Assembly: GCA_028829895.1 (NCBI GenBank)
Contig: CM054180.1
Location: 97,462,135-97,526,134 of the forward strand
From: Sinotaia quadrata
Lineage: Eukaryota; Mollusca; Gastropoda; Architaenioglossa; Viviparidae
DNA: 64,000 nucleotides
Reading direction: 5' to 3'
Position numbers and translations under genes: made by a program. This document shows, piece after piece, positions 24,309 to 36,731 of this stretch. The first letter of the stretch is position 1; every line of letters starts with the position of its first letter. The notes beneath the pieces were generated by a model, which saw nothing but the letters and a program-made list of their open reading frames with translations, did not search any database and had not been told where the DNA came from.

Positions 24309-24940
24309 AATACAGTGATAGCAGGAGTAGGCAAGGCCGTGAGGCTGTTATTAGTATTGATATTAAACTATAAATGTTAAAATCTCGATAATTAATACTA
24401 TAACAGGGTCGTATACAAACCCTGCACCTAACAATAACGCATTGTCATTTTATAATCATTTGACCTGTTTAATCCAATTCTAACCTTTAGAAGCGCTCTC
24501 TTTTGCAAAGTAATGAAAAGCGCTGATAATTTGCTACTATAAACCACAAACTACTACAACGGCTTGGTGCAAATCTTCACGTAAAGCGATTGGACTGAAC
24601 AGAGTTTCTCGATGTCCTTATCAAAATGAAAATACATAGATTTCTTGTAGGAATGTCTATGTAATAAATCTGTTTGAAATACGTAGATTTCTTGTAGGAA
24701 TGTCTAAGTGATAAATCTGTTTGAAAAAGTTTGCATCACTAGCGCTCGTCAAGGAAATGCGCGTTAAGTGTCAGTTTTCTTAAGGCAAGTAAGAAAAAAG
24801 ATTAATATTTTCCTGTTGTTGTTTTTTAAACGCAACACATAATCCCACTACTATCAAAACAGCCTTCGTTGACTGGTGACTTTAACTAAACTGGAATGTT
24901 TCGAAAAGAAATTAATACAAAACGTTTCTCCACACCAGTC
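24309..24940. other. Nothing recognised; one short duplication
   Basis: Two adjacent copies of a unit containing gatttcttgtaggaatgtct at about 24640-24725. No gene. Confidence 0.5.
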
Positions 24941-24949
24941 GCACGCACG

Positions 24950-24986
<37 letters not shown>

Positions 24987-25055
24987 ACACACACATTCCA
25001 ACACGCACGCACACATATACATATTTACATATATGCATATATACATACACATATA
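24941..25055. repeat. CA-rich microsatellite
   Basis: gcac and CA runs followed by an atatacatat tract. Confidence 0.93.
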
Positions 25056-25809
25056 CATCTGATAGGTGAAAGGGGTTATGGTTCTTTAATCTATGCTGAA
25101 TAATAGAAAGTGCATGAACTGGTTGTAATGGTTTTATACGAAAGAAATGTCCGACATAAGTATTTCGATCATTTTATTAATGATGTAGATGCCTTGCTCA
25201 TTAAGGAAGCCGGCAGCGTAAAGAGATAACTCTATTTCAATTCAGAGATAACTCCATTTCAATTCAAATATAACTACTAAAGCTGGTCTTGACAACTAGA
25301 CGTGATAACACAGTAAGGTCTTAACAAGACACAAATGAAATGCAGAAGAATAAATCCATTTGTAATCTTTATTTTTTAAGCTCAAAGTTATTGCTGAAAT
25401 TTTAATTTTAGTCAAAGAAATTTATTATCTAGTCTACATGCTTGCATTATGCTCGTAGTCTATATCTTGAATTAATGTGTTCTAAAGTTTTTCTTAAATT
25501 GTCCATTGAAAACCATCATGAGCGATAAGCAATTGTTTGCAAATTGTTTTCAATCCTTTGCAATCTTTTGCAAACGACAGTCATGTATTTTAGTCAGATT
25601 TATACCAAACATTTATATAAAATTTTTAATCGGTAAAAATAATACAAGAAGTAAATGAAAAGAAACTTAATAAGGATTCAGTTCAAACTTGCTGAGTAAC
25701 GATGAAGTACTTTATATACATATGCTAAGTATTGAATGAACAAAAGACTCCTTTGATTATCTCCCTTCGAGTCATAGTTATGCGGAATATTACTTTGACA
25801 ATTTTTATT
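25056..25809. other. Nothing recognised
   Basis: AT-rich, no supported features. Confidence 0.5.
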
Positions 25810-26310
25810 TGACTTTCACTGACCAAGATTCCTTTGACACTATTAAACTATCCAAGATTTCTCTGACACTAAGTGACACGGCCAAGAATCCTTTGACACT
25901 ATAACACGACCAAGATTTTCCTTTGACACTATAACAATGACCAAGATGCCTTTCACACTTGTAACACGACCAAGATTCCTTTGACACTATAACACGACCA
26001 AAATTCCTTTTGACACTATAACAATAACCAAGATACCTTTGACACTATAACAATGACCAAGATACTTTTGACACTATAACACGATCAAGATTCCTTTGAC
26101 ACTCTAACACAATCAAGATTCCTTTGACATTATAACAATGACCAAGATAGCTTTGACACTATAACACGATCAAGATTCCTTTGACACTCTAACAAGATAA
26201 AGATTCCTTTGACATTATAACAATGAACAAGATAGCTTTGACACTATAACAAAGACCAAGATACTTTTGACACTGTAACACGATCAAGATTCCTTCGATT
26301 ACTTCTTAGT
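25810..26310. repeat. 28-bp minisatellite, core caagattcctttgacac
   Basis: About 17 imperfect copies of caagattcctttgacactat plus aacacgac, with systematic variants (caatgac, agcttt). Confidence 0.93.
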
Positions 26311-27020
26311 GTTGATGATGACGTTTTTGGAAACTTACATTCGGTGATTAGTTGTTTTTTCAAATGTCTTTTGACAATCTACATTTGGCATATAATTATG
26401 ACAAGAATTTCTTTGACTGGTGCATCTTTTGATCAAATCTTTGCAAGTCTACATTAAGACTATTGTTTTGACTAAACTGCCATTGATAATCTTCATTAGG
26501 GACTTACATTGATGAAATTTAAGTTCACAATCTTTATTCAGGACGTAGTTTGACCAAAACTCCCTTCACAAAGTGCATTCGAGACCTTATTTGACCAAAA
26601 TTAATTTCACAATCTACATTCGAGACATAGTTTGACCAAGATTCATTTCACAATTTACATTTGGGAAATCGTTTTGACCAAGAATTCCTTTCCATATATA
26701 CAATCAGGGCACACTTTGCACCAGTATTCCTTTGACAATCTTTATTCCGGGCGTACACTTGATCAAGGTTGTTTTGATAGATTAAATTTAAAACAATGTT
26801 CTGATCAAGTCTCTTTTGACGTTCATCATTTACTATTGGGTTTGACCAAGTTTCCTTGGGTAATCTACAGTATGAACAAAGAACAAAGTTCTGACCAGAG
26901 ACACCTTTGACACTCTTCATTTAGCAATTAGTTTCGACCAAGATACATTTAGACAACCTTCATTCGGTACAAAATTCTGATCAAGATTCCTTTGACAATG
27001 TGTATTTTGGCAAATGCAAT
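26311..27020. repeat. Degenerate continuation of the caagattcctttgac array
   Basis: The same core recurs at longer spacing (about 50-60 bp) with tctacattcggg-type spacers, reaching to about 200 bp from the GPCR-3 stop. It reads as an older, diverged arm of the neighbouring array. Confidence 0.75.
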
Positions 27021-27150
27021 CGACCAAGATTCCGTGCAGTCTGCAGTCTGGAATTGCTTTATTTTAAGAATAGTTTGAAAACTCACGTGGCGCTTAGCTT
27101 GATCAAGATGTCATATACACACTACGTTAAGCGTGATGTCGTTTTCAATA

Positions 27151-27156
27151 TTTATT
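27151..27156 (-). terminator. Candidate poly(A) signal of GPCR-3
   Basis: AATAAA on the minus strand about 60 bases past the GPCR-3 stop. Motif and position only. Confidence 0.4.
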
Positions 27157-27214
27157 TAACACATCTACATTTCAATCAGTCTTCGCCAATAATCCCTTCA
27201 ACCACATTGTGACG

Positions 27215-27389
27215 TCACCTTCTTGTAATGAGTCGCCAGCACTGGTGACGAAACCGTTGATTGCAGAAGCTGTAAATGAAAGCATTCGCTGCACTGTTGA
27301 GGTAGAAGGACCGTAGTGACAGGCCATAAATGTTCCAGCCGCAGTCAGTCATGTTCAGGCACTTGTTGGATGGATCCGCATTGACCGTT
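27215..27389 (-). CDS. GPCR-3 exon 2: ECL3, TM7, helix 8 and stop
   Basis: The minus-strand acceptor gtctctttatgcag precedes one base (a) that completes the arginine codon of exon 1 in phase 2. It encodes 57 further residues: ECL3 with CX5C (CLNMTDC, which includes a sequon NMT), TM7 ending YLNSAANAFIYSF, and helix 8 RFRHQCWRLI, with the stop at 27217-27215. It matches GPCR-1 and GPCR-4 exon 2 in length and motifs. Asn-Ala replaces Asn-Pro. A TGACGTCA palindrome overlaps the end of the coding sequence (27210-27217). Confidence 0.93.
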
Positions 27390-27519
27390 CTGCATAAAGA
27401 GACGTGATTATCAGACATAAGTCATCTTTCTTGACTTGCTACCATGCGCGAAAAATGACAAAAGTAACTTTCGTGGGCGTAGGACATATGGTTCGTGAAT
27501 TGTTAGTTTGTATCACTCT

Positions 27520-27960
27520 AGTGTGCGATGGGGCAAGTTAGTGATTCATGCTGAGTCAGTCTATGCGTGATGGGGCAAGCTAGTTTCATGTGTTATGCTG
27601 AGACAAAGTCTGGTGTGCGATGGGCAAGTTAATGATTCATGCTGAGTCAGTCTATGCGTGGTGGGGCAAGCTAGTTTCATGTCAAAATCTGGTGTGTGAT
27701 GGGGCAAGCTAGTTTCATGATTAGTGCTGAATCAAAGTCTGGTGCGTACTTGGTGTAAGTCATTGCTCACGAAATATGCTAAAGTCTTGTGTGTAATCTG
27801 TATAAGTCATTGCTCACGAGATATGCTAAAGTCTGGTGAATACTGATCTAACTCATTGCTCAAAAGATATATCGAAGTCTGGTGTGTACATGGTGTAAGT
27901 CATTGCTCATGAGATAGTTTATGCCAAACTCTGGTGAGTACTGGTGTACTTTGTGGGCCC
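27520..27960. repeat. Degenerate minisatellites in GPCR-3 intron
   Basis: Two adjoining families: gtgatggggcaagctagttt units, then tggtgtaagtcattgctcac units. Both are diverged. Confidence 0.8.
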
Positions 27961-28196
27961 ACAATTAGTTATATGGTTAGAAAATCTAGTGTAGTCAACC
28001 TAGATCATAGCTTTTGTCTCATTTCAAAGTTAGCAAATGATTGTGTTTTGTAAAGTTATTCTATAAAGCTCAAATGTGTAGTCATATTCAACCTGTAAAT
28101 ATTAAGAAAGCTCTAACTAAAATAAATTAATTAACAAAACTTTATAATATTTTCACTAAGAATTGTTGTATGAAATAAACAATACCAAATGTTTAT
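27961..28196. other. GPCR-3 intron, nothing recognised
   Basis: AT-rich intronic DNA. Confidence 0.5.
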
Positions 28197-28199
28197 TTC

Positions 28200-28232
<33 letters not shown>

Positions 28233-28310
28233 CAGTCAGTCAGTCAGTCAGTCAGTCAGTCGGTCGGTCGGTCGGTTGGTCGGTCGGTCAGTCAGTCGTC
28301 GGTTGGTTGG
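28197..28310. repeat. TTAG to TCAG to TCGG tetranucleotide series
   Basis: Consecutive blocks of tagt, cagt and cggt tetranucleotides that differ by one base from block to block, ending in ggtt variants. Confidence 0.93.
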
Positions 28311-28864
28311 ATTTGGTTAGGTTTTACTTGATTCATAATTCACGAATAAACATGAGATTAAAAAAATATGTAAGTTTATAATAAAATAAAAGATAAGCAA
28401 AGCCATTCTTACAAATATGATTTATATTAATATTAACAGAAAATACAAGCAATGTATCACTTTAAACAAGTGTTAAATTTATGCTGACAGATCAGACAAA
28501 ACAAGATACCATTCAAACTCTACTTACTTTAATGAAAGGAAAAAGTTCATTTTAAACGCTCATTCAAATATTTCTTAATACAGCCTAACAGGTAAAAGCG
28601 TGCTCAGTGATTATAATTAACTCTATCATTGTTCGAAATCGTGTATGCTATTTGTTTTGTAAGTGTTCTATGTTCTTATAAGAATTTAGTGCATTTGTAG
28701 TATCAAAAGGGTGCAAGAAAGGTAGATAGAAGAATGTCAGTCGAAAGTAAAACTTCGCCTGACATCATGTCAATAAACATTTAAAAATTAAATAATGAAA
28801 AGGAATAAAACCTAGATACACAAGGGGTATAGGATGCCTAGTACAAAAAACACATTTAAAGTAT

Positions 28865-29060
28865 TTAACCAAGCCACTCCAAGATACTAACAGGATGTTT
28901 GCTAGAATTACAAGACCTAACAGGATGGACCACCCAGAGCTGGACCATTAGATTTGACGTATCTCTCTCTCTTTTATGTATCTCCGGCCCGGAGGCCTGA
29001 ACTGGGCCAGCAGTCCAGATGGCGGGAGAACCGCTGAGCCATTCCCCACTGTCCACTGTG
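28865..29060 (-). mobile_element. tRNA-derived SINE-like segment
   Basis: On the minus strand, ATGGCTCAGCGGTT (A-box-like) is followed about 40 bp later by CCCAGTTCAGGCCTCCGG (B-box-like), the spacing expected of a tRNA-derived SINE promoter. It is GC-rich against AT-rich surroundings. The body and tail are not defined. Confidence 0.4.
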
Positions 29061-30040
29061 TGCCGCTGTGTCCCCCACGGTCCAAGACAACTGATCGCAA
29101 ATAAATGGAGGAATGGAATGGGGGGAAGTTACATGCTAGGGCACAGGAAACGGTTGAAGATCAAAGGGTCATTTGTAATTAAAAACAGGGGAATGGGTAG
29201 TCTCAAGGAAACACGTGGTAGAATGGAAAAACCTTTATATACCCATATCTAATGAATTTTCTGCACTCTGCTTAGAACAACCCTTGCTCTGGCAGGAAGA
29301 GGCGACTCCCAGAATTTTGGTCTGGTATTTTAGAAGAATAAATTGTTGAATTTAAAGTCTAGAAAGACTCCACTGAGAGGAGTAGTCTAAGGAAGGACCT
29401 ATTGTACTCCAGCCAGATTACTTTTGATTCTTGGGGTTTGAAGAACGTGGAAGGTATGTGTGACTGACTTTTAATCTTTGTTAAAACTTTGTATAATGAT
29501 AATAAAATGTTTTGAGAGTAATTTGTGTATTTTTAATTCGTATCTTCCTTTCAGCTTAGAAAAGATATTATTTTTTAAAAACTAAAGTGAAAATATTTCG
29601 TTAAGAAACTGCAATGAAGATATATACTAGGTTAAAGTACAGTGATTTAGTTACATGAAGAAGTTGAAAGCAAACTGTTTTTAACGATTGAACTGGAATG
29701 AAGGTGTGGTCATAATGAAATTTATCAAAGCAGTTATTTTAATCCAGAGAATAAAACAATGCAAGATAAATGACATTCTTAATTCTAAAATAATGTAGAT
29801 AAGCAAAATAAATTAAAACATTTTAGCCCCTCTAATTCTGAAATATGGAAAAGTTATTAATGTAACATTTTAAGATAGCATCTTTTAAAAAATGTTTTAT
29901 TTTTTTATTTTTCATTTTTGTTTTGTTTTGAATCTAAATGTTATAAACTAGTCTCTTTCCATGCTGAAATTTAAAAATCGAAAATGCAATAATTTCAATG
30001 AAATTTTCCTGACTGTTAGACCTTGCACATTTAGACTCAC
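29061..30040. other. GPCR-3 intron, nothing further recognised
   Basis: AT-rich; no alternative TM7 exon seen. The intron begins with GTGAGT at 30040 on the minus strand. Confidence 0.5.
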
Positions 30041-32319
30041 CTACTAATTAAATGTGGCAGCCAGTTGATGATGTAAAAGACCGTCAAGATACCCATCATC
30101 AGTGTGGTTCGAGATCGAAACCTCTTTTGAAACTTGCAAGAGATCTTCTTGGTGTTTTCTGGTTTCTCTTTTGGAAAAAGTGTTCCTGCCAATGCCGAAA
30201 GATGGTTGGCCACCACTGTCATAGATGATGCTTTGGACGATGACATAAATGACACTGCTGCCGTCGGTGAGGCACACTCCTCTGCCTCCGGCTGCACCCC
30301 GTACTTATTTGATTGGGTCAGGTTCACACTACTTTCAATTGATACACAAATATTCATGTGATTTATTGGATTCATTGACTTTCTCACTTTTGTGTCTTTG
30401 TTGTCAGAGTTTTTGTCTACTTCTGCAGAAAGAGTTTTATTTGAAGTGGAAGTTGTCTGCTCCTTAACGTCGCTGCCCATACCTGAATCAGATGATTCCA
30501 TGATACTGTCAGTTGGGTTACCATGAGAATAGTCTTTGTGCACATCACTGGTCGTCACAGTGTCATAGGTAGTGTGTGAGAACTCATATTGACCTACATA
30601 TTTCATGGGGCCTGGGTTATTGCTCCTAGTTAAAAAATTAATTTCACTTTGATTGGTTGGGCAGGATCTGTGTTGGGTGCTGCTGTTGATCTTAAAACCT
30701 TCGCTGTATGATTGGTTTGTGACTTCAGTTGTTTTGAGAAGAATGACAAAGGGGGGAGTTTTCGAGAAAGACGGGTGTGATGTGTTATCCTCTCTCTTTT
30801 CTTTACTGTCAGAAATATCTGTATTTGATGTGCTATCCTTTCTCCCTTCGTCAGTGTGAGACATATCAGCATTTGATGAACAGTTAAGAAATCTCTCCTC
30901 TTTAATATCATGTGTATCAGTCTGAGATGACAAATTATCACATCTTTCAAAAGTGGACGTATCAGCATGACATAAAAAACATGGCGATGTGTCATGTCTT
31001 ATTATTTCAGAATGAGGCCTATCAAACTGACAGGATGAAATTTTGCATCCTTTCTTCCCCGAATGAGGCATATCAAATTCACAGGATTTAATGTTGTATC
31101 GCTTTCTGTTAGAATGGAGCGAATCAATATTATATGATGGATTACCACATCTCTTGTTATCCATCTGAGATAATTCACCTCTCTCTCTTTCAGTACAGAA
31201 CGTTTCAACATGATAGGATGGAATATCATGTCTCTTTCTTTCATTGTCAGACATAACAATACTTGAGGAAAGGGTATCACTTCTCTGACTGTCAATATCG
31301 GGCATATTAGCATAGCTGTCTGTGATACGCCTTTGACTTTCTTCAGTACCAGGCATATCAGCTTGGCGCACTAAGATATCACCCCTCTCTCTGTCAATAT
31401 CAAGCATATCAGCATAGATGTCTGCGATGCGCCTTTGACTTTCTTCATTACCAGGCGTATCAGAGTGGCATCCGGATATACCACCTCTCTGTTCTTTAGT
31501 TTCTGGCATATCAACTAGAAACTCAGGAATGCGAGCCTTTTGATTCTCATGGTCGGGTGAATCAGCTTCACTGCTAGTGACCTCTGAACTCCTGTGGATG
31601 TAGGACGAGGTCGTGCGGCTTCTGCGTGTCCAGATCTGCAATGCAATGAGGACATACGCTCCGACCATAATGACAGTGCCAGGTACGAAGAAAAGCCAGA
31701 CGAAAAATGTGTAAACTTCCAGGTAGCCGGTATCTCGGAAACTGTCGTGGACCCAGCACATGGTTGCATTCACTCCTGGCTTGTTGGTTGGAACCGTGTG
31801 CTGCCCGTACAAGGGCGTAAACAGAGCGAATATAGCGCAGCTTGCACTTGCAGAGACCGCTACTACTTTCCAAGCCTGTTCGGCCGTCAGGTGCCTTTTC
31901 AAGGGGCGACAAATACGGTGGTAGCGATCCATGGCCACTACTACGAGAATGACTCCGGATGATTGCGAAAAGAGCGTCGAGAACATGAAAAACCCTCTGC
32001 ACGTCCACAAGTTGAAGCTGTTGTAGGCGAAGCGAATGGTCAATAATTGAAAGGGTATTCCCAGGATACTGGTCAGCAGATCGAAAATTGCCATGGTTAG
32101 AATAAATACCCGGGTGGCACTGGGCCGATATTTTATCCAGTATACCATCAGCACAGCAATATTCCCAATGACGCCAGCTACCAGTGTGAATATTAAATAC
32201 ACCACAACTGGCTGGCGGTTGCGCCATGACTCCTCGCTGAGATGATCCAAGTAATTAATCCATTCTTGTAGAGAACTAGTGGGAGTTGAACTCATCAAAA
32301 CATCTGTAGAAGATGCCAT
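30041..32319 (-). CDS. GPCR-3 exon 1: class A receptor with giant loop 3
   Basis: First 759 residues of a predicted 817-residue receptor. The start is the ATG at 32319-32317; an open frame begins two codons earlier with GTG, which is unlikely to initiate. Landmarks are the N-terminal helix LQEWINYLDHLSEESW, Asn53 (1.50), Asp80 (2.50), Cys107 and Cys188, canonical DRY at 131-133, Pro213 (5.50), and TM6 with Trp753 and Pro755 (INWLP). Loop 3 spans about 231-735. Its middle (about 265-560) is made of degenerate modules of about 20-25 residues, each with a D-M/S-x-x-x-E/K-R core, charged and Ser-rich, presumably disordered and a phosphorylation platform (inference). The exon ends in phase 2 with AG|GTGAGT. 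It retains the most canonical activation residues of the cluster. The ligand is unknown. Confidence 0.93.
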
Positions 32320-32399
32320 AGTCACAGCAATTTCTACAAGTGCAGCAATATTAGCTCTGGCTTGCCTATATTAATAAAAATAAGAATTAGTGGTGATTA
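32320..32399 (-). other. 5' flank of GPCR-3
   Basis: cacttgtag about 15 bases before the ATG (minus strand) could be a splice acceptor joining a 5' UTR exon. Weak motif evidence only. Confidence 0.3.
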
Positions 32400-32535
32400 T
32401 AATGATGATGATGATGACGACGACGACGAGACGATAACGATGACGACGATGGTGGTGGCGACAGTTGTGGCGGTGATAGTGATGATGATGGTGGTGCTGG
32501 TTATGATAGTGGTAATTTAGTAACAACAACAATAA
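32400..32535. repeat. GAT/GAC/GGT trinucleotide-rich tract
   Basis: Imperfect gatgatgac and ggtggtggc repeats; the His-rich minus-strand frame here is an artefact. Confidence 0.85.
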
Positions 32536-32796
32536 TAATATCTTTATATTAACTCCTAACCACACTCACACACTCATCCAAAGCTGCAGTTATCGGCTGA
32601 TGCTTAGATTTGATTATATTTGGCTAGTAGAGAGGCAGACGATGGGAATGAGAAGAGTAACTTCACTAGTCTGATAGCCTAGCCCTGCGGTTCTCTTACA
32701 CGGACGTTAATGTCCATTCGACGGTCTCTTCTCTCGTCGTGAGAACAGGAATGATTTGAGTTTAATCCAGTGAATTCTTTTTCCTTTGTCTGACGC
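32536..32796. other. Nothing recognised
   Basis: Unique sequence, no features supported. Confidence 0.45.
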
Positions 32797-33150
32797 TGTA
32801 CTATGTCCGTCCCTTGACTAAAAGGTCTGATGGGATTATCGTCTGTTTCTTTATTGTACTATGTCCGTCCCTTGACTAAAAGGTCTGATGGGATTATCGT
32901 CTGTGTCTTTATTGTACTATGTCCGTCCCTTGACTAAAAGGTCTGATGGGATTATCGTCTGTGTCTTTATTGTACTATGTCCGTCCCTTGACTAAAAGCT
33001 CTGATGGGGTTATCGTCTGTGTCTTTATTGTACTATGTCCGTCCCTTGACTAAAAGCTCTGATGGGGTTATCGTCTGTGTCTTTATTGTACTATGTCCGT
33101 CCCTTGACTAAAAGGTCTGATGGGATTATCGTCTGTGTCTTTATTGTATT
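32797..33150. repeat. 58-bp tandem repeat, six copies
   Basis: Units begin tgtactatgtccgtcccttg and end atcgtctgtgtctttat; copies are nearly identical with single-base variants shared by adjacent units. Confidence 0.96.
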
Positions 33151-33290
33151 AGAATGTGTCCGCTCTTTTAAGTAGTGACATTTTACTTACTGTTCTTTTT
33201 AATCTTTTCTCACTTCGCTTGGAGCAATAGCTTGCACTTGGCGTCCAGCTTTCACTATCCTCTAATTCCGAATCACGAAAGTCTTTTACT

Positions 33291-33530
33291 CATTTACATA
33301 TTCATAGAAGTTCTAGAGAAACCTAAATCATTTACATATTCATAGAAGTTCTAGAGAAACTTAAATCATTTACATATTCATAGAAGTTCTAGAGAAATCT
33401 AAATCATTTACATATTCATAGAAGTTCTAGAGAAACCTAAATCATTTACATATTCATAGAAGTTCTAGAGAAACCTAAATCATTTACATATTCATAGAAG
33501 TTCTAGAAAAACCTAAATCATTTACTCATT
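33291..33530. repeat. 38-bp tandem repeat, six copies
   Basis: Units catttacatattcatagaag plus ttctagagaaacctaaat. Confidence 0.96.
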
Positions 33531-33815
33531 TACATATTTTGAGAGGTTTTAGCGAATCCCAAGTCACTGACGTTTAGTGAATCTCAAGTATTTACTTCTT
33601 TATATGTCTTGAGAAGGTTTAGCGAATCCAAAGTCATGTACATACCTTGAGAAAGTTTAGAGAGTTCCATGTCATTTTTACATGTCTTGAGAAATTTCAA
33701 CGAATCCCTGCTCATATACTCATTACATGTCTTGAGAAATTTCAACGAATCCCTGCTCATTTACTCATTACATGTCTTGAGAAGGTTTAGAGAATCGTAT
33801 GTCGTGTATCATTCA
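33531..33815. repeat. Degenerate repeat, core catgtcttgagaa
   Basis: About seven diverged copies of catgtcttgagaaggttta plus gcgaatcc next to the 38-bp array. Confidence 0.75.
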
Positions 33816-34823
33816 TAAGATTTACCTGTATACAACCACCGCAACTTGAACATTATTTTGTAATTGGATTTTCTGGGGAGTTATTCTTTTAGACGAGGTG
33901 GGGGTGGGGATGATTTGTTTGTTTCGAAAATAACTTTTCCGTTGAGGATAGCGACTTGCAAGTAACGACCTCTCAAAAAAAATTCCCATCACTCTGCTGT
34001 TGTTAAATTTCGTGAAATATCTTTACAGTGAAGTACATACAGCACCCTCCCGACCTCCATCCCTCAAGAAAAAATGTAATTACCTCTATTGCTTCCAATT
34101 TGCTCATGGATGTCAGATTACAAGAAATGAAATGTACAAAATAATGATTATTCAGAACTGTATTTGCTCAGGGAACTAACTCCTGCACCGACAGCAAACC
34201 TCACATTGTGACTGCTCATAGCTTTGCGGTTGTAGCACAATACTAACACAGTAGTAACACAGCAGTAACGAGGAAGTAACAGGTCGGAGCGATCGCGAGA
34301 GAGCAGAGTCAGCAATTGCTTTCGCTTTTCCAATATGATACCAAGACGGATATATATATATATATACATAGAGAGAGAGCGAAAGAGAGAGCGAGAGTGA
34401 AAGAGATTAATTTAGGTGGCATGATTCACTCAGCGCACCAAATGACACTTCTTGGTACTAGTGATAGCGTGTTCATAATTCTTAGTATTCGTGTCAAGGT
34501 TACCATACTTCTTGATACTGATGAAAAGGTGACCATAACGCAGTGTGAAGATTTTTTCCCATGACGTCATCAAGAAGTGTATAACTCGGACCAGTAACTG
34601 GACCCGTTGCATAATTTGGTGTTCAGTGCTTTTCATATCTTAGCCCCTCCAAAGCCACTCCAGTGGGGGTAAAAACGGCATGTTTGCTATGCACACGCAT
34701 GTTCAAGAAAAGCCCCCACCCGCTTTCTAACCAGATTGTCACCCCTAAGTACTACCTACATAGAAATTCTGGAACCGTCCAGTACCTAAGAGGACACAAT
34801 GTGCTTGCAGATTGTAATGATGC
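33816..34823. other. Intergenic, nothing recognised
   Basis: Contains a TA/GA low-complexity patch (34350-34405) and TGACGTCA at 34562-34569. No gene supported. Confidence 0.45.
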
Positions 34824-34857
34824 ACATGATCTCCAAGAGATCTCTTGGAGATCATGT
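34824..34857. repeat. Perfect 34-bp palindrome
   Basis: The half acatgatctccaagaga is followed immediately by its exact complement tctcttggagatcatgt, with no spacer. Confidence 0.97.
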
Positions 34858-35320
34858 TTCGTATTTCGCGATTCCTGTCAATGATGATTTGCAGACTAAA
34901 ATTAATTCCCTAAGGCCCTTTTGTATTCATCTTATTAATCATGACAGTATGTTTTAACAATTTTTAAAAAGTGTTGAATGCTTTACGGGAACCATTTGTC
35001 AGGTGGGAAACCATCGGCTTATGATCAGAGCCACAACAGACAGTGTTGAATTCGGGCCACTTTTAGGTTCAAATCTTTCTCCCTAGTAAGTATAAAAAAG
35101 AGATAGAAAATTCATTCCTTTCCCATTCCTATGTGACTAAAAATAAATCGGAAGATTTTCTCTTGATTTTTCAGGCAACTTAGAAGTGAGTGAAAGAAGA
35201 GTACTGAGTGAACTTGCCACAGATTGTCTAACAGCTGGGCAGGTGATTTCAACAGACGATCGCAATTGCAATTTGCCGCCTGTTTTAAGCCATAGGATCG
35301 CATAACATGGACTGCTGCAT
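34858..35320. other. Intergenic, nothing recognised
   Basis: No feature supported. Confidence 0.45.
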
Positions 35321-35555
35321 GGTCTCATGCCAATAAGAGTGACCAAGAGTGGCTGTGTGTGGGCTGTGAGCCTCGGACCAATAAGAGTGGCTGTGTGGGT
35401 TGTGGGCCTCAGGCCAAAAAGAGTGACCAAGAGGGGTTGCATGTGGGCTGTGGGCCTCATGCCAATAAGAGTGATCAAGAGTGGCTGTGTGTGGGCTGTG
35501 GGCCTCGGGCCAATAGAGTGACCAAGAGTGGCTGTGTGTGGGCTGTGGGCCTCGG
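35321..35555. repeat. 48-bp minisatellite, about five copies
   Basis: Units contain gtgaccaagagtggctgtgt and gtgggctgtgggcctcg, some with internal deletions. Open frames on both strands are repeat artefacts. Confidence 0.93.
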
Positions 35556-35991
35556 GTTATCACCCCTGATCTACAAGTGTAGTTCTGGTAGAGTTATGCA
35601 CCAAACAAGATGCCGTTAACATAATATATTATGTCTGCATGAATGCCAGTAATACAAAGGAAAGGTTTCTTGTTTGACAGCCTGCAAGGAAGAGATAAGG
35701 ACAGATCGGGTTAGTATTTGTTTCCTTTCACTGCCCACGTTGACGGGTTTTTCTGATTGCGTAGTGTTATTTGTGAGATGTCGTCTTACAAAAGTTCACT
35801 ACAACTGAGTGTGCCCCCTACGTCACTTGAGTATGCAATGGTGATACATCAGTGAGAAAGAGGTTCGATATTAATCTTTAGGCTTGAAATTGTATGACGT
35901 TAATTAGCTGTCTTGATGTCGACACGACACGACAAAGTGTAACAACTCTAAGTGAGCAAAGCAAGGAAATTTATTGAAAAAGCATCAGAAA
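35556..35991. other. Intergenic, nothing recognised
   Basis: No gene or element supported. Confidence 0.45.
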
Positions 35992-36131
<140 letters not shown>

Positions 36132-36142
36132 AACAAGACAAG

Positions 36143-36263
36143 ATGTGAGTGAGTGAGCGAGTGAGTGAGTGAGTGAGTGAGTGAGTGAGTGAGTGAGTGA
36201 GTGAGTGAGTGAGTGAGTGAGTGAGTGAGTGAGTGAGTGAGTGAGTGAGTGAGTGAGTGAGTA
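36143..36263. repeat. (GTGA)n microsatellite
   Basis: About 29 GTGA units with one GCGA variant. Confidence 0.97.
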
Positions 36264-36731
36264 CAATAGCAAGATTCTCTTAAAGACACATAGACAACTA
36301 CGAAACAAAGATTCAGACAACATAGGTAGACACAAAGACAGAGAGGCGAACATATGCTTTAATAATTCACAGCTGTCTGTTATATCACAGTTTATTTTTA
36401 AAATCTAGTCAAAGAGCGAAATAATGAATAGTAAAGTTTATTATTATAGAGACTTTTTATTCATGACTAATTTAGTTAAGGACATTTTTACCACTGCTTG
36501 ATGCTTTCGTCCACATTTAATGTGTTTAGCACGCCACCTTGTCATATGTAAACAGTTCTGCCCTCCAGCCCACAACGCTCAAACGATAAATGATTAACTG
36601 GTACATTTATATAAATACAGTTTTGACTTTGTATAAAATACCAATACAAATGTTCACGGAACATTTAAAATTCGGTATGCGATTCAGCACACAAGGACTC
36701 ACAAACATCTCAGCGCTAGTAAGGCGGCCCT
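36264..36731. other. Likely GPCR-4 3' flank
   Basis: Minus-strand AATAAA motifs at 36437-36442 and 36456-36461 are possible poly(A) signals for GPCR-4, about 360-385 bases past its stop. Nothing else recognised. Confidence 0.35.

Noticed and set aside
23540..24430. Possible LTR or gag remnant
   Set aside because: Short frames with a gag-like look and a TAACA-like end were noted, but no paired ends, primer-binding site or target duplication could be shown.
31574..32227. 217-codon frame on the minus strand overlapping GPCR-3
   Set aside because: It is an alternate-frame shadow of the receptor exon, whose own frame carries all class A landmarks.
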